This document shows, piece after piece, positions 1-12,229 of a DNA stretch of 64,000 bases; the first letter of the stretch is position 1; every line of letters starts with the position of its first letter. Below the pieces are notes generated by a model, which was given only the letters and a program-made list of their open reading frames with translations, was not told where the DNA came from and ran no database searches. Made by a program: the position numbers and the translations under genes. Origin of the DNA: Nemopilema nomurai (taxonomy: Eukaryota; Cnidaria; Scyphozoa; Rhizostomeae; Rhizostomatidae); assembly GCA_003864495.1 (NCBI GenBank), contig ML133400.1, forward strand, positions 2,322,812-2,386,811. The letters are read 5' to 3'.

Positions 1-145
1 TCTTGGAACAATCTTGTAAATATGCTCCACAGTATCTCAGCAGCAACATGTTACTCATTCTATCAGATTGATTTGGTCATTAACCATTAACATGAGTTAT
101 CAATGATATCAACAATAATTAACATTAATAGCTAAATGAGCTTAC

Positions 146-3100
146 AGCGCATCAGTTCTCTGAACCTGGGGTGTTGGTCATGGAATTCTTGAGAAAGCTT
201 TTCACCATTCAAATCATCATCAGTACCACCACAGTCTTTCCAAAGTTGGCCGTAGTTCTTCATGTACAGCAACTCAGAGTCTTTACGCTCCGTTTTTGTC
301 ACCTATTTTAATGTATGAGACATTTAAGTACAATTGACCTGAGAGCACAACATTGTAACTCAAGGGTAAATGCTCAGTGATAGTCTATCTTCAAAACAAT
401 TCAGAATCAACAAATCCTGGTCTGCATCTGGTCTTATAAACATGGTCCGCATTAGGTCACATTTGATTATAGCCCAGTGGTGCTATACTTACACAAAATA
501 CCAACACAAACACAGAAAATGAGCATACAAATGTAAATTCAGATAAAAAATAGCAAAAGGTGCAAAAAGAACTAAGATGATTTTGATCCATTCAATGGCA
601 TTCTATCACAGAGTATATCCACTGCCATGTACACACACTGTTATTTAAAACAAATGAAACAGTATGATAACATCAACTGCCAAATAATCATTCATAATAA
701 ATTCAATTGCTTTGACCTCTATTTTTTGAAGCATGTGAAAGTCTCTGAAAGTGAAAACTTCTTTTTGCAGAAGCACCCTCCTTATTCTGCTATAACACAT
801 TCTAGAGAGACAAGGATCTGATAAATACACAAATTGACAATTTATATTGAATCGATACCTGGCCTCCATTGACTGTGACAACAAGTCCCAAACGGGCAAC
901 TAACTCTTGCCTGAGTTCAAAGGATGTTTTCCCTGAGCAAATTAGATAGGCAATATAATAAATATCGATAAAAGATAATTTGACAGAAATTCTGCCAATC
1001 AAGGAACAAGCTTTGTATCATGAAAGAAACGAAACAATTTTCTTGTGGTGCTACAAATTCTGACAAAGATTTGTGGCTTTCTGAGATAAAAATGCATGCT
1101 CTTCTAAGGAACTGTTGCCACCAACTTCTGTATCAGACAAACTATGAAACTGTCCATGTTTAAACTGTTCAAAACATGTTCACTGAAGTTGTCAAAACAG
1201 CATCCAAAAAGCTATAAATCTCTATTTAGTTTTTAACTCAAAGAAGCCAAAGCAGATAATCTTCTACACAGGATTGCTCATCAATATGAAAAGGAATGGA
1301 TTTGTACAGTTTTTCCGTCCAAGAAGGATTTAAAAGTCAGCGTGATAGTCTAACATAACCTATAAATGTTTCAAATCATCATTAAGCTTACAAATAGTCA
1401 CAACAAAGATCTCAGAGAGAATTAGAGACCAAGCAGTATAGTGAAGAATGCGATCAAGTCATGGTTGGGAAGCTTAGATGGATTGAAAAAATCTTGAAAA
1501 ACTTCTTTGAAGAGCACAACCAGTGAATATACAAAATTTTTGAAATGTGGAGAGAAATTAATTTTCATTGATCTAAAACTCAGAAAAATACTGAAAGAAA
1601 TATCGTTCAGAAGAACCCCTCTTGGAACGATTACCTATAATTAAGCTTACCAAGAGACAATATATAATCATACCTTCAGAGAGGGGGTTTGCTTTGAATT
1701 TCAGCTTAGATAGTTTTGGTAGAAGAGCAAGCTGGTTTATTGATGACCACTGAGAAGAATTTATCAGAAATTAGCCAAAGCAATAGGTGCAGAATTCCAG
1801 AAGGATGACTTGATATTAAGGTACAGTCAAATCATATGCCATCCAATGTGCAATATCAAATGAGACACCAAATCATACTCAAAAGATCATCTAAAATCAG
1901 GGAAAACATTTCACGTGCACTGACCTAAGAGTAAAACTTTGTGATACTGAAAGGTGATTTGCCAAAATGAATGACAAGCAAGGTAAATAAAAAAGCTTTC
2001 TGGAAAATTTGATGCCCTCTGTTGAAACTAAAGGTTGTCAACTTTTCCTACACTTTAGCAATCATTCATGCGCAATAATGTTACAATTCCGGGGAGAGCA
2101 GCTGATTTCAAAACTGTCAAAACTCTACCTAACCGCAAACAAATATCTACAAATTGACAACAAGGTGAAACCGCATTTTGCCAGATTGCAGGAAAGGTTC
2201 TATTGCACACGTTGTTTTAAAACCATTATATCACAAAGAGCACACATATTTATAAGGCAACAGTGATCCTACATCAAACTTAGAGCATTGTGTATGTCAT
2301 TGCGTTCAAATGGATAATCCATGGGAAAAACATACCTCAGATACTGCATTACCATTTAACGAAATAGAGATGAGAGCAGGAAAACCAACATCTTCACCTA
2401 ATTCAAACGAGTGTAATAGGTGGATGATAAACAAGACTGGATTTGAATGGGAAATTTTCTTGATGATTGATAAAAGTAGGAATCCACTTTGTTAGGTATT
2501 TCAGGGAAACCAATTGAGAAGGAAAACTCTTAAAGCAGCAGTAATTTTAAGGCTTACCTTTGTTAGGAAAGTAAATCTTGGATAGTTTGTTATTGTTCAA
2601 AATAAGTGTATCCAGGCTAAATGAAAACAGACCCAAAGCTGAACAAAAAAGAGGGAAGAAAGCAGAACATGGAGCAATTGCTGCAAAAATATTGAATCAC
2701 TCTGAATAAGTTTAAATTCAATTCCTAAAGCTACTGTACATAAGTAAGCAAGGAAAATGTAACATGGAACTGATCAAGTTGCTTCTCTAAGTTAAACCTT
2801 TTTTGCAATGATTATGTTAGAATTCAGAGCACTGAATACACAGCATTCAAAGAGGCATGATAGACTACCAACCGTAGTTTACAAAAATACAGTACAGAGC
2901 TTCTATGATGTTTCCTGACATATAACTTTCATATAACTAGAATTCAAGTTTTTTAACAAGCAGCTGCAGTTTGATAATATTACAATGCTTGATAGAGTTA
3001 ACCACAATTTAACTCCCAACTCTAGCAACCATGGTATGGTATTAGGTGAAACAGCAATGCAGCCTTGGCACCCCAATTCCTTGAGTAATCCATCACTTGA

Positions 3101-6100
3101 ATACCATATTTAATAAAGTTGTAAAACCAAAGTGATATGCAATAGTATAATGCAATTTGAAGCTACAAACAATATTGGTTAGGCAGTAGAACACATATAC
3201 TAGGGAATGCTTAAAAACAGAAATGCTTAAAAATGGCTACAAACCTCTTCAAAATAGACAGCTTCAAGACTTCCTGCCAGTCATCAAGTGCATTGCCTTC
3301 AAGGTTTAGCAGTCGTAGAGAGTTTAGCTGTTGAGTCACCCTAAAACATAAATGTCATGGAATGAATGAAAAATCCCAAGGCATTTCTCACTTACAATAA
3401 CAAAACATAAAAAGATTATACTGCATACCTATTTGTTACACTGCTAATTCCGTTGAAACAGGCATGAAGCTCTGACAAATTTTGAGTGTAATCAAGGATT
3501 TGGACAATCTGCAAAAATAGAGATGACAATATATGTACCTAAAATAAGAGGGGAAAAGGCATTTCTTCTGAGTAAAGCAGCAAATATCAAACATTAAGGG
3601 AGGCAGCAGTGAATCATATATTTACTCAAATTTGTTTAAACAAACCTTATCAAAATTTATGCCTGCTCTGTTAACAAACAATACTTCCAGGGTGGGACAT
3701 CTTGAATGAACATTCTCAATAAAGGCATCAACTGATACTCTGTTTCCGCTGAAAACAAAGCTAGTCACAGTTAAAAACTCACATAAAAAGATGACTATAA
3801 TTGATCTGTCCCCGTAGTTAAAAAAAATTTCTAACTTGCCTATTCTGGTTATAGTCATCATAGCATAACAGGGGCTTAATCTGAATTATTACAAAACTTG
3901 TTAACTTGATGATCGGAATATTGAAAAAGGTGGGGTATTTTAATAAGTGAAACTTAAAAATATTCAAAATGAAACAAGAACAATACCTTATTTTTAGTTC
4001 TACCAGGTGTTTCAGATTGTGTACTATATCAACAATCTGAGACCAACTGCTAAATAAATTGTTCGATATGTCTAGCTGCTGAACACCTGGAAATGAGAGA
4101 AACGTGTTATGTTAACAAAATAGGCTGCGTAAAAGCAGATTTTCCTTATTATGCCCCACAAAATCGTAGGTGCGGCCTATTAACGAAGCGATCAACTTTG
4201 GACCCCATATCATAAACGCTCATAAAATGCAAACAATTAGGGGGAATATTGAAGAAAGCAATGATGAAGGTGATGCCCTGACTTATTCTATCAAGTTGAG
4301 AGAGTTACATTTTATCCAATGGAATAGGATGGACTATGAAGATATATTTCATTGTTTCTTTAAATATTTTCAATGATAAAGTATTAGACAAAACATAATT
4401 TTTCAATTCTTTGGCCTCAAGCTTGGGGTGCAGCTTATGTGGGGGGGGGGAGGGGGGACAGTGCTTGTATGTAGGTTTTTACAGTAGCTTGTGAAAACAT
4501 CAAAAAAGGCAAATCATTGACTAAAAAATGACATTAAGTACTTCATAGTTTACTTCAATTCTAGTGTACCACATAAGTACTAAACTTCAAATGTACTTCA
4601 AAAATAAAGAACTCACTCACTTGGTATCATCTTATACAATTTTTCAGCATCATCCTTATCATCTCCCTTTATACACATGGCCACTAAGGTGACCTTCTTC
4701 AGTTTGTTGAATTGTCTAGAAAAATCATGGCAAAATTTACAAAAACAATCAGTACAATGAGCTACTATGAAAGATGGAAGAGGCTAGTTGAACCCTAATA
4801 TTTCTATCTTAGCAGAAGTCATAGTTAAACCCAGACAATTTTCTCAAAACTACTCATAATTGCTTTCAGGCTACTTTTGGCAATTAACATTTGTGAGTTT
4901 GGGTCAAGAATATAAGAGAACATTTCAGAGAATCAGAGAAAATTTCTTCCAGTCTAAAATTGGAAATGTTTTTTATTTTAAATGATCATCATTTTAGAGA
5001 CTACTTACAGAATGTGCTAACTGACATGTCTCTGGATAACCCAAATGAGTGCAACCAGCTTAATTTAGATGTTACAAAAAGACATATTAAAAGGTAAAAA
5101 ATAAAATTTATGTGGACAAGGCAATAGGTTTTCTGCTCTAAAAACATTGTTGTTGGAAATCACATTAGATAAAATAAGGTATTAAAGGCTTTTTTACTTA
5201 ATTGACCAACTCAAGACTAATATAATGTTTAACTTCTTGAGAAAATCAGTCTCATTTGAAGAAAAATACCTTAGTTTTTCTTGCACCTTCTCAAACCCCA
5301 CAGCCTCAACTAATGTTCTTTGAGTTCCACAGCCCAGGACATACAGATCTTCATCTGCCACTTCTTTTTGGTGGTCTTCATACCTCAGTTTTATCGCCTC
5401 TTTACAAGAAACTCCAAGATTAATCTTATTTTCCCTTACAAATGATCCATGTCCATCTCTGTTGATGCAGATAAAAGGTTTTGCAGTCAAATTGTTGTAG
5501 TTGGTACAAATTGGCTGTATAAATTCATGTTAAAAAATTAATAGTCTTGAGCAGTTCTTACTTGCATTCAAAATAAAAGTTATCATTAAAGGTTCCGTTG
5601 TGCTTCCCTCTCTTTTCGTCCCATTCAACTCCAAACCAACTGCCTGCAAGAAGGAGTGAACATCTCAAAAACCTCCTTTATGTTAAGACTGTGTTAAAAT
5701 TAAGTTTTGGTGTCGAGAAAACATATACTCAGTGTAGAAGCCTAAAGATAATATGCCATCATCTAGGATAGGCTTTAACAAGGTTCTGAATATGAACGGA
5801 GAACAAATCCATAAAGCTATCTGTCAAAGGTGAATCACCAATTGAAGCCAAGTTCAACATGAGGTTTTTATGGTACAAACAGCAAAATAGTGAAAGATCA
5901 ACAACTTCAATTGATCAACCAGGGTAAATAAACTCAGACGATGTAATCAATTAGGCATTTATTGAGGCAAACATCAACTTTTCAAAATAGAGCTTCTCAT
6001 ATTTCCTTGGAATCTTTATCCCAATAACACCCTCTCTCTTTATAAGAAAAACTGACGAATTTAGTACGACAGCTCAGCCACTTTAATAGCCGTGAGATGG

Positions 6101-6371
6101 AAATCAAACCTCTCCAGTAACTTTTAGAAATTAACTACCATCCCCATCAAACATCTTCTCTTGTTTATCTCACCAAGCCGAAAATCGGTTAGTTATCGTC
6201 TACCGATAAAGGTGCGCTATCGGTAAGTTACTTATTTAACTTTTTGTTTCCTAAGTACTCAGACAGGCTGATGTTGTCTAGTTTACCTGAGGTAGAGGAA
6301 ACCTCCCCAAAATATCTAATTGTTCCATGGTGGCCTGCAAACTCACATCTCTTGCCAATCTGAGTCGCCAT
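146..6371 (-). CDS. TBCE: Tubulin-folding cofactor E, 3' end beyond window
   Basis: Tubulin chaperone that, with cofactors C and D, assembles or dissociates alpha/beta-tubulin heterodimers in the cytosol. Thirteen exons rebuilt on the minus strand (5' to 3'): 6287-6371, 5562-5643, 5270-5458, 4621-4715, 3987-4086, 3646-3748, 3429-3508, 3245-3340, 2558-2616, 2336-2397, 1674-1749, 859-932, 146-302; phases agree at every junction, giving 419 codons. Seen: an N-terminal CAP-Gly domain (GTIRYFGEV, GSWFGVEWD, then GKHNG where most CAP-Gly proteins have GKNDG; TBCE usually has a similar His variant), the GSFVRENKINLG stretch that follows CAP-Gly in TBCE, then leucine-rich repeats (LDISNNLFSSW, LRLLNLEGNALDDW, LDTLILNNNKL) and the acidic segment LSQEFHDQHPRF. 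The last donor at 144-145 leads out of the window, so the C-terminal ubiquitin-like domain is not present. The start is the first ATG, two codons before the CAP-Gly fold. Confidence 0.93.
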
Positions 6372-6801
6372 TACTGTTGCTGTAACCTCGTTATCAAGAC
6401 GTTAGTAAATCGATAAAAAGCATTGAAGGGGAAGGGGATCCTTGCCTGGCAACAGTCTGGGCCGTTCTAACTCAAGAGTAGCAATTATTCATTTCAAAGA
6501 CCCTCTAGAAATACACAGCTTTGGAGAGGGAGCAATAAGGCATTATAGACATTCGTCAAATGTTTTTTATCACAACTGACTATTTTCCTGACATGTATTG
6601 TGGGTAAACATTGCTATCTAGCGTAACAAAAGCGATATCCAAATGTAGAGACTTCTTTATTCAACAAATGCCAGCTTCATTGGCTTCTGTAAGTTTTTAT
6701 ACCGCAATAAATGTAATATTGAGGAATTATCACAGCTGTAATAAGATTTCAATGTTTTAACCCCGACTCAGAATCTACATACGATTGTTAGCAATCTGAA
6801 T

Positions 6802-7101
6802 CATAGGCGCCGACTTTTATTTTTCCCAGGGGGGGCTCAGAATTTAAATTTAAAAATTTTTTTAAAAAGTTGAAAGGTAGAGAAATTACCTGTCGCTTTA
6901 ATAACGTAATACAACATATGTAGTATGTATGATAACAAAACAAAACATTTTAATAAAGCAGATATAACATCATGGTCTACAGTATCATCAGTTCAATTCT
7001 TTGACTGATTTCAAACGAAATTCCCAGGGGGGGCTGAGCCCCCCATAGCAATCCCCAGGGGGGGCTCGAGCCCCCAAGCCCCCACGTAGTCGGCGCCTAT
7101 G
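6802..7101. mobile_element. hAT-type MITE, 300 bp, 14-bp TIRs
   Basis: Non-autonomous DNA transposon. The ends are perfect 14-bp inverted repeats, CATAGGCGCCGACT at 6802-6815 and its complement at 7088-7101. Identical 8-bp sequences, ATCTGAAT, flank it at 6794-6801 and 7102-7109. An 8-bp target duplication is the hallmark of the hAT superfamily. The interior is non-coding and AT-rich in the middle, with subterminal CCCAGGGGGGGCT blocks near 6826, 7023 and 7054. No transposase is present, so mobilisation would need an autonomous hAT elsewhere. Intact ends and duplication suggest a fairly recent insertion. Confidence 0.9.
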
Positions 7102-7750
7102 ATCTGAATGTTTCGAAACTCCAAAAAACCCTTGTAAGTCAATGTAAATGTCAATGTAAGTCAGTGTTTCTGTAAAAGACTTCAAAGTAATTTTTTTGTT
7201 AGATTGAGCAAATGAGAATGCACTTACTCCGCTGTGACAGGTCTACATCCATCTACTGAAATATTTTTTTTCAATCATGAAGCCACTCAGAATTCACTCC
7301 CAAATAATAGAAAATTTGTTTAGCTAGTTTGAGCCAGCTTTCTGTCAAAAGACGTTGTTTGCAGCTGAAAATTCCACTGCCAAACCAATACTTTTGTCTT
7401 AAAAACCAGTTTTTGAGACTCCATCAATTGCTTTCAAAACATTTTAACAATTTCGGCAAAGCTCTTTTCTCGATTCCTTTGCCGCAAAGCATTCTTACTC
7501 TCTTCAAATTCTCAACCTAGGCATTTCTAGATAATTGAGGGCCAAATATTACTGTAAGAGCAACACGAATCAACCGTGTTAATAGGGATAACAAGAAACT
7601 CTACCTGCTGCTACGAGAATTCTTCTGCAAAACAAAAATTACTTCAATTATCATTGAAGCTTCTTGTCAACAATTTGTCAATCACTTACAATAACTAAAT
7701 TAAAAAAATTTCATAGAAAACTACTTTTACATGTACTTGCTTCTACCTAG

Positions 7751-7816
7751 CATTCAAAGGTAGCTTTTAGGGTACTGAGAAGCTTACGTTTATCGAACAG
7801 TGTCCTGGTTCTTCCT
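7751..7816. repeat. Dispersed hairpin repeat, copy 1
   Basis: A 66-bp segment closely matching 16590-16655 on the same strand. Shared blocks include AAGGTAGCTTTTAGG, ACTGAGAAGCTTA and CAGTGTCCTGG. Inverted arms at 7769-7777 and 7798-7806 pair with two mismatches. Family unknown; possibly the core of a short foldback element. Confidence 0.6.
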
Positions 7817-9043
7817 CTCGATGTGACAACACCTTGTGATTCCTTATGCCTGGAATTACAAAGAGCTGGCAACTCTCCACATTTTGGGGACTAGAAAACT
7901 ACTCACCTTTGGTAAACAGATCAATTTAGGAGAAGTTACCCTTCCAATTAGTAATCTATTTTTGAAGGCAACAAACTCAGTAAAGGCAAACGAGGATTAG
8001 AGGACAGTAAAATTGAAGTTCGTTCTTGAAGAAAAACACCCATATCTTCTTCATTTTTAATACATCATTAACGAAAGAATTGCTTTTCTAAATGTAAGTT
8101 TTGCAAAGGAAAGACATTGCACTAATGAAAACCTTTATCAAATTGACACTATTGCTTCAACAGACACTATTTAATTTCACGAACCAGCCAATTAGAAAAT
8201 TTTGCTATAAACATCATTTTATCCAGCTACTTGTAATTTGAAATAATCTTCATATTTACTTAGCTTTAGGGAAAATATTTCAGCTAAAGCAGATCACAAC
8301 CTGTTCCCATAAAATCTTGAATTTCGATGAATCTTGAAAAAAATCTCGATGATGAAAACTCAAGTCCACATTTATTTTAATCATTATTTGTGTTTAAACA
8401 CGGTCTACTTCTAAAAAAATACAAGTGTTTCTTTTTCTTTTAGAAACTCGTATAAAAAAACTAAACACAACCTGGGTTCGTATCAACTAGAACACTGACT
8501 TTGGCCTGGGCGATCAAATGGAACCATTTAGCTTCTATTTCAGTGACGCAATCGAAATGTGATACAGGTTGATAGATGTTTTGTCACCTAATAAAGATGC
8601 CACGTTAAATGCATCTGGTTGTCCTTCGTCATCCAATCAGAATATGACCAAACATTAAGATAGGGAAGATAGGTGTCGAATCAATAACCAGCGCTTTTTC
8701 CAATACCCTACAAATAAAACTGCTAAAATTATCAGCGAAGAAAATCATGCACAATAATTTCGAGAGAGATGTAAGAAAATGGAGAGCACGTGCTATAACA
8801 AACATGCTGCAGATGTTTTCGTTGGTAAGAGGAAGTAGAGAGTACCGCTGTGACTTACCACGTTTTTGACGATACCATCCATCAAATAAAAGCAGTCAAT
8901 ACCAATGCAGAAAAGCGAATTCCAAAGAAAACGATTTCTTGTGTGATCAGCTGAGAAACTCACGTCAAATCAAAAGGAATAAAAAAGATGGTCAAAACAA
9001 ACAAACGGCCTGGCATGTAAACACATTTTGATACAAAGAAAAT

Positions 9044-9050
9044 TATAAAT
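9044..9050 (+). promoter_or_regulatory. TATA box of the 9.1-kb peptide gene
   Basis: TATAAAT 54 bp before the ATG at 9098, leaving room for a transcription start near 9075 and a short 5' leader. Confidence 0.55.
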
Positions 9051-9097
9051 GCGTTGAGGACCAGCAGTTTTCCATCGAGTCGGAAGAAAACGAAGCG

Positions 9098-9439
9098 ATG
9101 AAGACATTTAGTATAATAGCACTTGTGTGTGTTTCGGTTGTTTTCAAATCGGAAGCTTTTAAACTGAGCAATGACGATGCTTTTAAAGATGAAAGCGACA
9201 ATTGGGATGCCCTTGACGAGGAAAGATTTGGCGTTGACATTATTGGCCCTCCACTTCAGCCAGGGACAAAACCAGGCAAACGCATTGTAAGCCGCGCAGG
9301 GGACTCGAACCTGGGACTCACAAAGAAGTTGCTGCGGAGGAGATGGAACGAGAAAAACTCGTGGAAGAGACTGGACACCAAGTGGCCTAGTGCAGGACTC
9401 ATGTCATACCAAGACGCCCTGCCCCCAAGGCCAGGCTGA
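9098..9439 (+). CDS. Secreted neuropeptide-like precursor 1 (PPRP-amide)
   Basis: Single-exon precursor of 113 aa. Residues 1-20 form a clear signal peptide (hydrophobic core IIALVCVSVVF, likely cleavage after Ala20). An acidic spacer (about 22-43) is followed by a proline-rich stretch ending TKPGKR at 57-62, a canonical amidation plus dibasic cleavage signal that would give ...QPGTKP-amide. After basic sites (KK, RRR, KR) the protein ends with ALPPRPG and the stop. The final Gly can serve as amide donor, giving ...LPPRP-amide. This ending resembles cnidarian RPamides (for example Antho-RPamide) and the PRPamide maturation hormones of jellyfish. A TATA box lies 54 bp upstream and an AATAAA at 9610-9615, so a compact intronless gene is likely. 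There are no cysteines outside the signal peptide. Processing and function are inferred from the sequence. Confidence 0.75.
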   Translation: MKTFSIIALVCVSVVFKSEAFKLSNDDAFKDESDNWDALDEERFGVDIIGPPLQPGTKPGKRIVSRAGDSNLGLTKKLLRRRWNEKNSWKRLDTKWPSAGLMSYQDALPPRPG

Positions 9440-9609
9440 ATATTGACGAACAACATTGCAAGTAATCTCTTATTGAACTACTGTGAATGATTGATTAACG
9501 GGTTAATTATAGAAATTGCCGTATAAACGATGTTGGATTCTTGCTTATTTTAGTAGTTGGATATTCCTTGATTTGGAAGGTCACCTGTAAAATGTTGTGA
9601 TGGTAATAG

Positions 9610-9615
9610 AATAAA
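9610..9615 (+). terminator. Polyadenylation signal of the 9.1-kb peptide gene
   Basis: AATAAA 171 bp after the stop codon on the coding strand, the first such signal downstream. Confidence 0.5.
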
Positions 9616-9639
9616 AAACGATGATGAAAAAATAGCTCG

Positions 9640-11565
9640 ATTGAGTAGTTTCCTGTACAACGCTTGAAGCTTGAAAGATATTATTTCACATAATTTAATT
9701 ATCATACTCAACAATTACCGCCAGCAAATCTTGCATGTAATATCGGAAAATCGGATTCACAAGTCACTGCTCCCAAACCGAAGACTTCTGTAGAAAGGGG
9801 CATAGGTACTATTTCTGGCTGCATTAACCATAACATAAAATCAAACACTTAAACTGGTGGTGGGTGTGTGTTGACTTTTTGCCAGGTTGAATTTGATATT
9901 CTCTTGCGTACACCTATGCCTCACAATTCTTTTAACTCCAGTTGACCTGGCGTGAGATTGATAGAACTGCAGGGTAACTTCATAATGGCTTTTCCTTCAA
10001 GCTATTTTTCAATTTAAATAGCTGCTTAGAATTGCGGCTGTCATTGCACTTGACATAAAGAAAGTTTCTTGGAAGCAACTTAGAATGCAAGGAAAAACTG
10101 TAATGAATTGTGCCTTATTCATGAACCAGTACCTATATCTCCTGTCACAATCGGTATTATGGAGCAGGTGATGCAATCGACTTCCTTAATATCAACAATC
10201 CATTCACTAATCCAAGAACTAAGGAAGTAATAGCCAGTGTCGCCATGTGATGGGTGCCTAGGGGAAATGGTTGCCGAAACAGCGCAGATTAGGACTATGC
10301 AATGCAAAGGATACCCCAACACTGAAAATAAATGATCCAGCGTTTTACAAAAACCCTTCTCAACACGGCAACTTCGCCTAATCCCATACATCCTCGAGTA
10401 GCGTATTGCTATGAAAACAAATCAGAATGCACCTCACTTTATTTAACTTAGAGATCAAATCCAACCCATACTATTACCAAGTGCGCGTTCGTAAGAGACG
10501 CCGTCCCAAGAAGCTGAAAAACGTTTAACATCTTTAAGTAGCCACTGTCAGCGGCATGCTAGAGGATTTCACAAGCAAATCTTCAGATACTTTAACGAGT
10601 GAAGAAAATTGGTATTCATAATCCATTTCGCAAAGATGAGGCCTCACATAAAAGCAATAATAAGGCTAATAAGACAGAAAGCTACACAGATTTGATGAAT
10701 GATAAAAAGTTAAACGTCAGGCTATTGAGAGCTCATTATGAAATTAACGACAGCTCTGTGTAGATTAAAATTCGTTTTTGCATTTGCCCTCAAGCTAGCT
10801 TTTCTGTGCGCAGCTAAAATATTCAAGAAGGGCCAAGGCGAGGCAGTTTGCATTGTGAAGATGCATCATGGCGTCGTATTCTAGGAACATTTTCAAGTAA
10901 AATTGCATATAACGCAACACTGTAAAGAAAAGGGGGGAGGAGTCCATTGTATAGAGGTGCTGTATAAATCTTAAAGGACCCTCTTGGAGAATGAGAAGTG
11001 AACACTTGACAGAAATATCACCCGGAAAATCCCAATAACCAAATATGATAAATGCGCGTTTCATCATGTGATTCATCGCCAGATAATTGCTCTGGTATAA
11101 TAAGCGCCTCGGTCAAATAAACGTCTGGCCTTCGAAAGAAAAAGGAATGATTTCTGGCGTGGATGAACATGTCCCTGGTATTTGCACATCGGTTTTCTCA
11201 AGGAAATCACAAAGTTTCTTCTCACATCTAGGATGATTTTTCGTTTGTTCGAGTTTTTTGCCAAAGGCTTTCTGTTTTGAAACAACCGTTTAGATAGAGC
11301 AGGCCTTCATTGGCGCCCTTAAAGACAGACCAAAAACTAATGCAATAGGCGAATTCTTTAGAGAGGGGTGGAGGAACTTCTAGGTACCTAGTATAAGAAC
11401 TAGCCGCTCCGAGTGTCTATGAATCTCAAACAGGATGTTTAAAAAGCCATGTTTCGCAACAATCCTGTCAGCTTTATCAACGGAGAATTTCTCTTAAAGA
11501 CGTAACAACTCAAATACAGTAATATTCATGATAACAATTGCTTAAGTCTCTACGCTCATTTTTCA
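9640..11565. other. Gene-free interval
   Basis: No supported gene. Open frames of 60-93 codons on the minus strand (for example 10119-10391, with six Cys and a hydrophobic stretch) have no family resemblance, promoter or splice context that I can defend. Confidence 0.4.
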
Positions 11566-12078
11566 TTAGTTATCAAAATATTTGCCTTTGTATTCAGTTT
11601 TCATTTGTATAAGTATCCATTGTCTCAAGAGCTGTATTTTCTTGAAGTGACTCCTTCTATTACCCTGATACAAGGTCCTTTCACAAGACCTCTTCCTTTC
11701 TTTGCTACCATTTCCTTTTGCTTTCACTCTACTCAGTACAAGTTGAACAACGCGAGACTTCTCCGTACGATACTGGAAAGCTGATATACCGGGAAACAGT
11801 CTCCTCGTTCCCTTCCACAGTCCACTTTTCTCTGTCTTTCTTGGTGTCAGATGGTACAATGGTGCGTTGGCATCCTGTGCCTGGAGCAAGAACTCCCGCA
11901 CTTCACTACGTGACTCCAATTTCCGCAGTTTATCAAACAACTGTACGACATGGCTCACCAAACACTTCCTTGTGGTGAAGAACTCGGCGGATCTTTTCCC
12001 GGGCCTATATACGTAGGCGACAACTTGCGCTGCAAACAGAGCTATGGACAACAGCCTCACGATCTTCCTCATCTCCAT
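11566..12078 (-). CDS. Secreted neuropeptide-like precursor 2 (YVYRP-amide)
   Basis: Uninterrupted 170-codon frame. Residues 1-21 look like a signal peptide (core LLSIALFAAQVV, cleavage probably after Ala21). Directly behind it lies YVYRPGKR (22-29): Gly is the amide donor and Lys-Arg the convertase site, so the predicted product is the pentapeptide YVYRP-amide. One peptide placed straight after the signal sequence, followed by a long connecting region, is a common precursor layout. The remaining 140 residues are rich in Arg and Lys with scattered dibasic sites, two Cys and no second GKR, and may be spacer or partly spurious. The ATG chosen is the first in frame; a second Met two codons on would also keep the signal peptide. 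A TATAAAG at 12160-12166 and a short upstream ATG frame precede it. It lies between precursor 1 and precursor 3. Confidence 0.65.
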   Translation of the reverse strand: MEMRKIVRLLSIALFAAQVVAYVYRPGKRSAEFFTTRKCLVSHVVQLFDKLRKLESRSEVREFLLQAQDANAPLYHLTPRKTEKSGLWKGTRRLFPGISAFQYRTEKSRVVQLVLSRVKAKGNGSKERKRSCERTLYQGNRRSHFKKIQLLRQWILIQMKTEYKGKYFDN

Positions 12079-12159
12079 TCTAGGATTCCGTCTCTATCGT
12101 GGGTTCTAACATGGGCCAGAATGACCAACTTTGAATATACACCTCAAACCTTCCTGAAG

Positions 12160-12166
12160 CTTTATA
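12160..12166 (-). promoter_or_regulatory. TATA box, precursor 2
   Basis: TATAAAG on the minus strand, 82 bp before the ATG at 12078. A second, weaker TATATTC lies nearer, at 12133-12139. A start about 30 bp downstream of the first would include a short upstream ATG frame in the leader. Confidence 0.4.
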
Positions 12167-12229
12167 CAAACATTGCTATGAATAGCTGTGCTTTCAAGCT
12201 AAAGACCTTTTTTTCAAACCGCTGACTGT

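Larger units (their letters stand above)
6372..9039. other. Gene-free interval upstream of TBCE
   Basis: Between the TBCE start and the TATA box of the first peptide gene. It holds the hAT-type MITE (6794-7109) and one copy of the dispersed hairpin repeat (7751-7816). The short open frames here have no recognisable domain or splice structure. The TBCE promoter should lie just above 6371, but I see no clear TATA box. Confidence 0.5.

Noticed and set aside
10119..10391. 90-codon Cys-containing minus-strand frame
   Set aside because: Starts with ATG but has no signal peptide, domain or splice context.
11566..12078. GLWamide peptide from SGLWKGTRR in precursor 2
   Set aside because: GLWamides need GLW-Gly followed by basic residues; here Lys separates Trp and Gly.
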